A stretch of DNA of 11,007 nucleotides from Entamoeba histolytica HM-1:IMSS. Taxonomy: Eukaryota > Evosea > Mastigamoebida > Endamoebidae. Below are positions 1 through 5,801 of this stretch, piece after piece. The stretch lies in NCBI RefSeq assembly GCF_000208925.1, contig NW_001915270.1:1-11007 (forward strand), in the 5' to 3' direction. The position numbers and the translations under genes are program-made. How positions within the stretch are numbered: the stretch's first letter is position 1; each line of letters starts with the position of its first letter. The notes beneath the pieces were generated by a model. The model was given only the letters and a program-made list of their open reading frames with translations. It was not told the origin of the DNA and did not search any database.

Positions 1-1120
1 ATAGCAATCACTACATTAATAATTTGGTTTATTTCATTCATAATTTTATTCATTTTCATCTTCATAAACACTTTAATATTAACTTCAATAGAAACAAACA
101 TTATAATAAAACACAAAGAAGATAAAAACAATATCAAAATAAAGAACAAAATAGAAAGATAAGAAATGATAGAAATACAAAATAAAGAATAATAGAAAAG
201 ACTCTTTGAAGAAGAAATTAAGAAAACTAAGAATAAAGAAAATCAAATAATATCAAATCAATATTATATGAAATATTGTTTATTAAATTGATTAAATATA
301 ACAATTAAATAATATGAAAAATAAAAGAAAGATGAAAATGAATATAAAATAAAAGAAGAAATACAAATATGATGAAATAAAGAATAATCAACAATAATGT
401 GAATGAAGTATATAATTAAATATAATAATGATAAATAAGAATAATATAAGAAATAAAACAGTCAAATATAAAATGCAACTATATTTGTTATTTACTAAGT
501 GACATTCATGTTATTCTTTCTTTATTTTTATTTTATCAATTGAATTAAATGAATATGTTATTACAATGAATAACATCAAATATTATTCAATTTTCAACAT
601 TATAAATATAATGAATGAAATGAATAATGATATTATTTGTAATAATAGAAAGACATTAAAATCACAATTAATTCATCAGTTATTTAATTCACATTTTGTT
701 TATTTGTCATAAACAATTTTCAATATATTATAATGAAGATTTATAAAACAAATCACATTATAAAAGAAGAAATGAAACAATAAAAATGATAATAACAAAT
801 AGAAATTAAATAACAAATGATAATAAAATAAACATCAAAGATGAAATTCTTCATTGAAATTTCATATGAAATAAATTAAATTAACATCACACTAATATTT
901 GTTTATTTCATCACCACAATATAATTAAACATTTCATAAATTAGAATATGTAATAATAGAATATAAATGATGTTTATAACAATTAAACATCACTCAGAAT
1001 AATGTTAAATTCATTTATGAGTCATTCAACTGTAAAAAATCAAAAATATAATGTAAAAGAAGAATATAAAAGATAAAAATAAAACGAATATAAAAAGGAA
1101 AAAGAAAGAGAAAAGAAACA
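1..1120. other. Gene-poor AT-rich flank
   Basis: No credible coding sequence is visible on either strand. The first ~450 bases are purine-rich on the + strand with scattered GAA/AAA triplets and frequent in-frame stops. Around 185-260 one frame reads briefly as a Lys/Glu/Ile-rich peptide, which could be a worn coiled-coil remnant but is too short to call. From about 480 the sequence alternates between A-rich and T-rich patches with small inverted repeats, for example ATGTTATT (555-562) facing AATAACAT (569-576). I see no RNA gene or recognisable mobile element. Confidence 0.6.
1065..1097 (+). promoter_or_regulatory. Possible TATA-like boxes for the zinc-knuckle gene
   Basis: Two TATA-like strings precede the ATG at 1121: TATAAAAG at 1065-1072 and TATAAAAAG at 1089-1097. 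The first sits 56 bases before the ATG, giving room for a 20-30 base leader if transcription starts about 30 bases downstream. No GAACT element is seen, unlike the other two intact genes here. The whole stretch is so A-rich that such strings could arise by chance. Confidence 0.25.
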
Positions 1121-1345
1121 ATGTCAGTTTGCTCAGGGTGTAAAACACAATGTATGTTCTGTGGATCAGAATTGAAGAGTGGATCAGTTGTACTTCTTTG
1201 TCATTCATGTAGAAAAGGAGGATCAAAATGTTTGATTTGTGGAAAAACACTTGGAAGTGCAACACCAGCAAAAGCATGTGGAAAATGTTATAGTAAATTA
1301 CGTAAACCAAACACATGTATGAAGTGTGGATGCCGAACTAATTAA
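1121..1345 (+). CDS. Small cysteine-rich protein with six CxxC knuckles (CRIPT-like spacing)
   Basis: This 74-residue protein has 13 cysteines. Twelve form six CxxC pairs at residues 4/7, 11/14, 27/30, 37/40, 53/56 and 66/69, with the last at 71. Six pairs could make three four-cysteine zinc sites, so a small zinc-binding fold is the natural reading. The block CxxC-x12-CxxC-x6-CxxC-G-K (residues 11-42) resembles in spacing the C-terminal part of CRIPT, the cysteine-rich PDZ-binding protein, but the N-terminal half of CRIPT is absent and a further pair of knuckles follows, so homology is only a suggestion. No signal peptide or membrane segment is present. The reading frame is clearly richer in G and C than its surroundings and opens with the first ATG after an A-rich leader, which supports a real gene. 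The function is unknown. Binding to RNA, DNA or protein are all possible. Confidence 0.8.
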   Translation: MSVCSGCKTQCMFCGSELKSGSVVLLCHSCRKGGSKCLICGKTLGSATPAKACGKCYSKLRKPNTCMKCGCRTN

Positions 1346-1360
1346 TTGAATCAATTAAAT
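1342..1360 (+). terminator. Palindrome and TAATT/TAAAT signals at the stop codon
   Basis: The stop codon of the zinc-knuckle gene lies inside a perfect palindrome: TTAATTGA (1342-1349), a single A, then TCAATTAA (1351-1358). TAATT (1343-1347) overlaps the stop and TAAAT follows at 1356-1360. Entamoeba mRNAs use TAATT/TAAAT-type polyadenylation signals very near the stop codon, so this is a plausible 3'-end signal. In DNA this AT-rich such motifs are common, so the assignment is tentative. Confidence 0.4.
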
Positions 1361-2021
1361 GAAAACTAAAGAAATAAAAATTATAATGAACAATCAATAA
1401 CAATCAATTTTCTTATTAAACATTTTTATTATAAACTAAAACAAAACAAATACTTCAAATTAATATTTAATATAAATATTTAATATTGAAAATGAAACAA
1501 ATACAATAAAATAAGAGAATATGAATAATTAATAGTGAAAAATAAATCAATGATAATATCCAATATCATTAAATAATAATTAAATAACTAACAATTATTC
1601 ATATAATTTCATCAATAAATAATACAATATGATAATAAACATTAAATGAAATATGAAGATAAAGAGAATAAATATAAATAATGACAAGAAGATAAAATCA
1701 TTTAAATACAATCATAAAGAATAACAAATTAATAATAAAATAAGAAAGGAAATAAAGTGAATAAAAAATAAAAGAAATAAACCAACAAATAATAACTATT
1801 CAATCATTATCTAATTTATAATAATGATGAAATTCATTATAATCATTTATTATTAAATTAATTAATATCCACCATTTGTATCATTTTATTTCTATTTCAT
1901 TCTTATTTCTTTTCTTATTTATTAAAAAATATCATCATTGAGTGTGAATATTTCAAATGAAATAAAATAAATCAACATTGAATTATGTCTAATTTATATT
2001 CACCATTTCATTCATTGGCAG
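1361..2021. other. AT-rich intergenic region
   Basis: This region lies between the 3' ends of two genes that converge on it. It is A-rich on the + strand up to about 1790 and more T-rich afterwards, with many short stops in all frames. A T-rich patch at about 1405-1435 could serve as a downstream U-rich element for the upstream gene. I see no coding region, RNA gene or mobile element. Confidence 0.6.
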
Positions 2022-2038
2022 ATGAACAAATTGTTCAT
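2022..2038. repeat. Perfect 8-bp palindrome downstream of the TLDc gene
   Basis: ATGAACAA (2022-2029), one A, and TTGTTCAT (2031-2038) form a perfect palindrome. It sits about 60 bases beyond the stop codon of the minus-strand TLDc gene, where transcript 3' ends would be expected. It contains GAAC/GTTC on both strands. It could act as a 3'-end structure, a protein-binding site, or nothing. Confidence 0.4.
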
Positions 2039-2080
2039 ATTCTTCATTGATTTGTTTTTATTCTTTTTTAGTTCATTTTC

Positions 2081-2085
2081 AATTA
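2081..2085 (-). terminator. TAATT polyadenylation-type signal of the TLDc gene
   Basis: On the minus strand TAATT lies 13-17 bases after the TGA stop, the usual position for the Entamoeba polyadenylation motif. The sequence after it on the minus strand is A-rich rather than U-rich, so the supporting downstream element is not clear. Confidence 0.35.
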
Positions 2086-2097
2086 ATCAAGATTGAA

Positions 2098-3153
2098 TCA
2101 TTTCATTTCAATTACTATGATTCGTTTTGGTGTGAAACGATCTGGATATAGTTTTCCACAAAGTGTATTTGATATTCCTTTATATTCAAATGAACATTGC
2201 TCACACCATGATTTTGTTTTATCATTTTCTTTACAAACACGAATATCATGTCCATTTCCAAATCCAAACAAACAATCACATGATTGATTATGTAAATAAA
2301 ATGCAAATTGCGGTTGTTTAATATCAAATTTCATCATTCCTTCAATTCTTCCATTTGATTCTAATGAAAATACAAATGATTTTGAATCATTTATCCAATC
2401 ATAACCATATTTATCAATTTTCTCATTAACATATCCTCCAAATTTATTTCCTTCTGAATCTTTAATAATAATTATTATATGTTCTTTATTCAATACTCTT
2501 TCTCCAAATACTGATGTGTCTTCTTTCCAATCATCAATATCTGAATCAAATAGTACATTCCCTACCTTTCTTTCTGTCCATTCTTCTAGTTGTTCAATCT
2601 GATATTTTGGTGTTGACATTCCTCTCATTCTTTGCAACCTTTCTTCTTGCTCTTGTTTCTTTCTCTCATCTTCTTTTCTCATCTTCATTTCCAAATAATC
2701 ACTGTAACGCTTTCCCCTTTCTTCTTTATTCTTATTAAATCTTGTTTTGATTTTATTTATTTCTTCTTTCATTATCATTTCTTCAATTGAAATGATTTTA
2801 TCTATTAGTTCATTCCGTGTTTTACTTAGTGTTTCTTCATCTGATTTACATTCTTCTATGATTCTTGACATTTGATTCTTCATTATTTCTATTTGGTTGA
2901 TTGTTTCTTGACTTTTTTCTATCACTAGTTTTCTTCTTCTTTCTGTTTCATCAATCCTATCCAATATTCCTTCTCCTCTTTTAATTGCTTCTGAATATGT
3001 TTCATTGTCTTTTATTTCAAATACTTCATTTTTAATACTTCCTATATAATATTGATAATTCTTAGTAGTATCATCAATTGATTGTTGAATATTTGGAAGT
3101 GTTTCTACTACTTCTTTAATTATTTGATTATTCTTGTTTATTAACTCTTCCAT
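2098..3153 (-). CDS. Coiled-coil and TLDc-domain protein
   Basis: This is a complete 351-residue protein. Residues ~1-180 are highly charged and helical, with a likely coiled coil from ~50 to 175 that ends in a Lys/Glu/Gln/Arg run (160-175). Residues ~185-351 form a TLDc domain: a hydrophobic start with LFDSDIDDW (201-209), the strand IIIII then KFGGY (226-241), DSKSFVFSL (256-264), the glycine-rich FGFGNGHDI (296-304), and the closing FTPKRIIVIEM (340-350). TLDc proteins such as OXR1 and NCOA7 protect against oxidative stress in animals and bind the V-ATPase. Whether this protein does so is unknown. There is no signal peptide or membrane segment, so it is probably cytosolic. The ATG at 3151-3153 is the first in frame and sits 23 bases after a GAACTT promoter element, which supports this start. 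The cysteines at 307, 317 and 320 are in a loop of the domain. No intron or frameshift is seen. Confidence 0.88.
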   Translation of the reverse strand: MEELINKNNQIIKEVVETLPNIQQSIDDTTKNYQYYIGSIKNEVFEIKDNETYSEAIKRGEGILDRIDETERRRKLVIEKSQETINQIEIMKNQMSRIIEECKSDEETLSKTRNELIDKIISIEEMIMKEEINKIKTRFNKNKEERGKRYSDYLEMKMRKEDERKKQEQEERLQRMRGMSTPKYQIEQLEEWTERKVGNVLFDSDIDDWKEDTSVFGERVLNKEHIIIIIKDSEGNKFGGYVNEKIDKYGYDWINDSKSFVFSLESNGRIEGMMKFDIKQPQFAFYLHNQSCDCLFGFGNGHDIRVCKENDKTKSWCEQCSFEYKGISNTLCGKLYPDRFTPKRIIVIEMK

Positions 3154-3175
3154 TTTAATTTAATTTGATGTTTAT

Positions 3176-3202
3176 AAGTTCAAAATATGAATGTTTAAAT
3201 AG
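3176..3202 (-). promoter_or_regulatory. Core promoter of the TLDc gene: TATTTAAA box plus GAACTT
   Basis: Read on the minus strand, CTATTTAAAC (3202-3193) lies 40-49 bases before the ATG and GAACTT (3181-3176) lies 23-28 bases before it. This matches the Entamoeba core promoter, in which a GTATTTAAA-type box at about -30 is followed by a GAAC element before the start site. The same pair in the same order precedes the Hsp101 gene in this window. Confidence 0.7.
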
Positions 3203-3207
3203 TTAAT

Positions 3208-3232
3208 CCACGTTATTAACACATCAAGTCAA
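3208..3232. promoter_or_regulatory. CCACGTT / AACACATCAAGTCAA upstream block (TLDc gene)
   Basis: CCACGTT (3208-3214) is followed after three bases by AACACATCAA (3218-3227), which runs on into AAGTCAA (3226-3232). The block lies directly upstream of the TATA-like box of the minus-strand gene. Both strings recur upstream of the Hsp101 gene (5674-5680; 5721-5730 and 5737-5746; AAGTCAA at 5732-5738). I infer a shared transcription-factor site. Relative to transcription, the block is inverted here compared with the Hsp101 promoter. Confidence 0.5.
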
Positions 3233-3284
3233 TTCTTATTTCTAACATCATTCTATTTTAAATAAATGACTTTTATATTTTTAC

Positions 3285-3347
3285 AATAACAATAAATATA
3301 TAATAATATTAATAATATAATAATAATAAAATTATAATATTGTTATT
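3285..3347. repeat. AT microsatellite framed by a 10-bp inverted repeat
   Basis: AATAACAATA (3285-3294) faces its exact complement TATTGTTATT (3338-3347). Between them is a TAA/TAAT-rich stretch made only of A and T. The structure lies between the TLDc promoter region and the decayed coiled-coil gene. It may be a simple hairpin-forming microsatellite. Confidence 0.55.
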
Positions 3348-3384
3348 TTCTATAATTAGTTTGTTTTATTTTTAGTATTTTTTA

Positions 3385-3410
3385 TTTTTTTTTAAAAAAC
3401 AAAAAAAAAA
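3385..3410. repeat. T9-A6-C-A10 homopolymer tract
   Basis: Nine T (3385-3393), six A (3394-3399), one C, then ten A (3401-3410) form the longest homopolymer cluster seen in the window. It lies ~70-100 bases before the first recognisable part of the decayed coiled-coil element. It could be a tail or insertion-boundary feature of a retroposed copy, or simple slippage DNA. Confidence 0.5.
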
Positions 3411-3514
3411 TTGAAGAGAAGTAGATTCAATTCTGTTTTATTTTTATTTGTTCATCTTTTGTTATCGAACCTTTTCCAATGCAGGAAATACAACAAATTT
3501 TAATGCCATGGCTA

Positions 3515-3579
3515 TTGTGTAAAACCTTAGAGTCTTGTAAAGAAAAGCAAACAAGACATAGAAATCTAAGGTCATACAA
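3515..3579 (+). other. Three-tier imperfect stem-loop ahead of the decayed coiled-coil gene
   Basis: Three nested helices can be read by eye. TTGTGT (3515-3520) pairs with ATACAA (3574-3579) with one G-U pair. ACCTTAGA (3524-3531) pairs perfectly with TCTAAGGT (3565-3572). GTCTTGT (3532-3538) pairs perfectly with ACAAGAC (3551-3557). There is a 3:1 internal loop, a seven-base bulge on the 3' side (ATAGAAA) and a 12-base A-rich loop, giving 21 pairs. The arms contain G and C, unlike most of this region, so chance is a weaker explanation than for the A/T-only palindromes elsewhere. It could be a structured 5' leader of a mobile element, a small structured RNA, or an old inverted repeat. Confidence 0.55.
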
Positions 3580-3590
3580 CAAAAAAAGAA

Positions 3591-4962
3591 ATGTCAATAG
3601 CAATAAATGGCATAACAATTATAATAATAAAGGTAAACGATACACCAAGGAAAAAGGGTTTAGAAGACGAAAGACACAAAGAAAAACAAATAAAGAAACA
3701 AGATAAATACAATAATAATAAAGATTATACAAATAACAAATACAAATGGCTAACAATAAATGAGATACAAGAAAGAATAAAAAAATAACAAGTGAATGGA
3801 AAGAAGGAGAATACGAAGAAATACTTAAAAAATATGAAGGTAAAAGAAAAAGATGGTATAATATCCTCCAAGAAGTATATTCAATTAAAAAGAAAAAGAT
3901 AATTGAAAAAACTAAAGAAGAGTTTAAAGAAAAAACAAAAGATTGGGAGGAAAAAGACATTAAGGCTATAGAAGCAGAAATTAAAAACAAAACCCAATTA
4001 AAGAAATGAATGATAGATGTAAAATTGCAAGAATAATAAATAGCAAAGAAAGTATAATGAAAATACAAGAAGAAACAAAAAATAAGGAAGAAAAGATAGA
4101 AGAAGAAAAAGATAAAGAAGAAATACTTGCTCTGAAAAATCAAATTACTGAATTAAAAGAAAAAGTTAAAGAATTAAGTATGAAAAGAATGGAAGAAGAA
4201 CAAGCCATCTCAGAAGAAATGATGAGAAAAGCAAAAGAAATAGTTAGGAAAGAATTTGAAGAAGAAATTACAGAAATGAAAACACAAATTAAAAAGATTC
4301 AAACGAATTATGAAGAAATGAAGAAAGAAAATGAAAAATTAGAAGAAGAAAACTTAAAACTACAAGGAAAAATAAACGAGATAGAAGGAAAGAAAATCAC
4401 AGAAGTAAATAATAAAGAAGAAAAATCCTTGTATCCAAGCTAATAAAAAGAAAATTGAAAAAGAAAATGAAGAAATGAAAGAAGAAATTGAAAAGTTAAA
4501 AAAGAGAAACAAAACGCTAGAACAAAATGCAAACACACTAGAGAAGAAGATTAGAATGATAGAGGAAAATACTAAAGAATTAAAGAAAGAAATAAGAGAT
4601 AAAGAAAAACAAATCTCTGAATATCAAGAAATTGCAATTAAAAACCAAGAAATTGCAGAAATAACAAGAGAAGAATTAGACAACACACAAAAAGAAAATG
4701 AAGCACAAAAACAAATAATATCAAAACAACAAGATGATATTGTAAATTTTATCTCACAGAAGGAACTAGAGAAGAAGAAAACGATGACACTTGTGATAAA
4801 TACACAACCAGTACTGAGGAAAGCATCATCATTTACGATGGAGATGAACGAAACTACTCCTATGAAAAAACAGTAGTGGAGATCGAAGAGAAAAGCAAAG
4901 CACTGATTGTCAAAAAACAAGAGATGATAGTCAGACAAGAAATACAAGTCATTTTAATTTAA
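3591..4962 (+). pseudogene. Frameshifted Lys/Glu-rich coiled-coil gene, possibly a retroelement ORF1 relic
   Basis: One protein can be followed through five segments in changing frames. They are about 3591-3785, 3785-4006, 4006-4420, 4421-4778 and 4779-4962, ending at a TAA (4960-4962). Each break falls in or near an A-rich stretch, for example the A7 run at 3779-3785 and AAAAA at 4421-4425. The first segment starts MSIAINGITIIII, then Lys-rich sequence and KYKWLTINEIQERIKK. The middle is a long heptad-rich coiled coil dominated by E, K, I, N and Q. The end contains SIIIYDGDERNYSYEK. Summed length is about 457 residues, or near 495 if the complex sequence from ~3479 was once coding. That size and the coiled coil would fit ORF1 proteins of Entamoeba LINEs (about 500 residues). 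An alternative is another Entamoeba-specific repeat family. No reverse transcriptase or endonuclease follows. The intact 2.6-kb Hsp101 frame argues against general base-calling errors, so decay is likelier. Confidence 0.6.
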
Positions 4963-5673
4963 AATAAAAGAATTGAAATACAATAATAAATAACAAAGAA
5001 AGAATGAAAATATAATAGAATGAAAAAAACAATAATAATAAAGTATTTTGATGGTAGTATTAAAATATTTCAATGAAATATTGAATAATTTCATTTTAAT
5101 CTATTTCATTTATTTCATTATTCAATAATATTATTTCATAGTAATGAATTATTTCATACTTATAATGAATGTGAAGAAATATTTGAATATGATTGAAGAA
5201 TAAATAAAGAAATAATAATGGATGAAATAAATCATTCAATACATTTAAAAGAGAAAGAATAATTGAAAAATATTCAAATCACAGAATATACAAAATATGA
5301 TAAAATATTGAAATACACTATCAATTGAAGTTAAATCAATTAAAATTGAATATCTAGAAGGTATTTATCATTCAAATCAATTAATATTCAATTAACAATT
5401 ATTGCAATAATAACTAGTTGTTTCTTCAAATATGTTTCATTAACAATCATCATTCATCACTAATTACATTATTAGATATGGATGTTTGTATAAATGTTGA
5501 TGTAAAAAAGAATAAAAGAATATCATAAACATATTTTATGATTAAAATAAACAGAGTTAATGATAATTTAATTACTCATTTATTTTGAGTGTTTGATAAT
5601 CATTCATTCTCATTCCTTCATTTCATCATTGTCATTTTTGCTGTTAATTATGATATTATTTGTTGATATGAAA
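4963..5673. other. AT-rich intergenic region before the Hsp101 promoter
   Basis: No coding region or RNA gene is seen. The part next to the decayed coiled-coil gene is A-rich. A 10-bp perfect inverted repeat, ATTGAATAAT (5080-5089) and ATTATTCAAT (5117-5126), lies in a cluster of TTTCATT/AATGAAA strings that could fold further. I found no convincing target-site duplication matching sequence near 3400. Confidence 0.55.
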
Positions 5674-5753
5674 CCACGTTGATCCATGTAGACATGAATA
5701 AGAAAATGTGAATAACAACCAACACATCAATAAGTCAACACATCAACCACATT
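5674..5753 (+). promoter_or_regulatory. Upstream repeat motifs of the Hsp101 gene
   Basis: CCACGTT (5674-5680) is followed by two copies of the 11-mer CAACACATCAA (5720-5730 and 5736-5746), 16 bases apart start to start and joined by AAGTCAA (5732-5738). A variant CCACATT follows at 5747-5753, just before the TATA-like box. The 10-mer AACACATCAA and CCACGTT also occur in the TLDc promoter (3208-3232). Paired, spaced copies close to the core promoter suggest a transcription-factor site, perhaps for stress induction. The factor is unknown. Confidence 0.5.
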
Positions 5754-5755
5754 GA

Positions 5756-5770
5756 GTATTTAAAGGAACT
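5756..5770 (+). promoter_or_regulatory. Core promoter of the Hsp101 gene: GTATTTAAAG + GAACT
   Basis: GTATTTAAAG (5756-5765) is an exact match to the Entamoeba TATA-like consensus and is followed at once by GAACT (5766-5770). The TATA-like box starts 46 bases before the ATG, which predicts transcription starting near 5786-5790 and a leader of roughly 10-15 bases, as is usual in Entamoeba. Confidence 0.75.
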
Positions 5771-5801
5771 TGAAGAAGTAATTAACATTTAGAAATAAGG
5801 T

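Noticed and set aside
3461..3480. GGTTCGAT on the minus strand, resembling a tRNA T-arm
   Set aside because: No matching stem, anticodon arm or acceptor could be assembled around it. Entamoeba tRNAs also lie in arrays, which are not seen here.
3619..4143. 174-codon minus-strand frame rich in Phe, Leu and Ser
   Set aside because: It is the reverse complement of the Lys/Glu-rich coiled-coil relic. A-rich sense DNA gives Phe/Leu/Ser-rich antisense frames automatically.
5764..5778. Possible heat-shock element in the Hsp101 leader (GGAACTTGAAGAAG)
   Set aside because: The canonical alternating nGAAn/nTTCn pattern is not present. The GAAC is better explained as the Entamoeba core promoter element.
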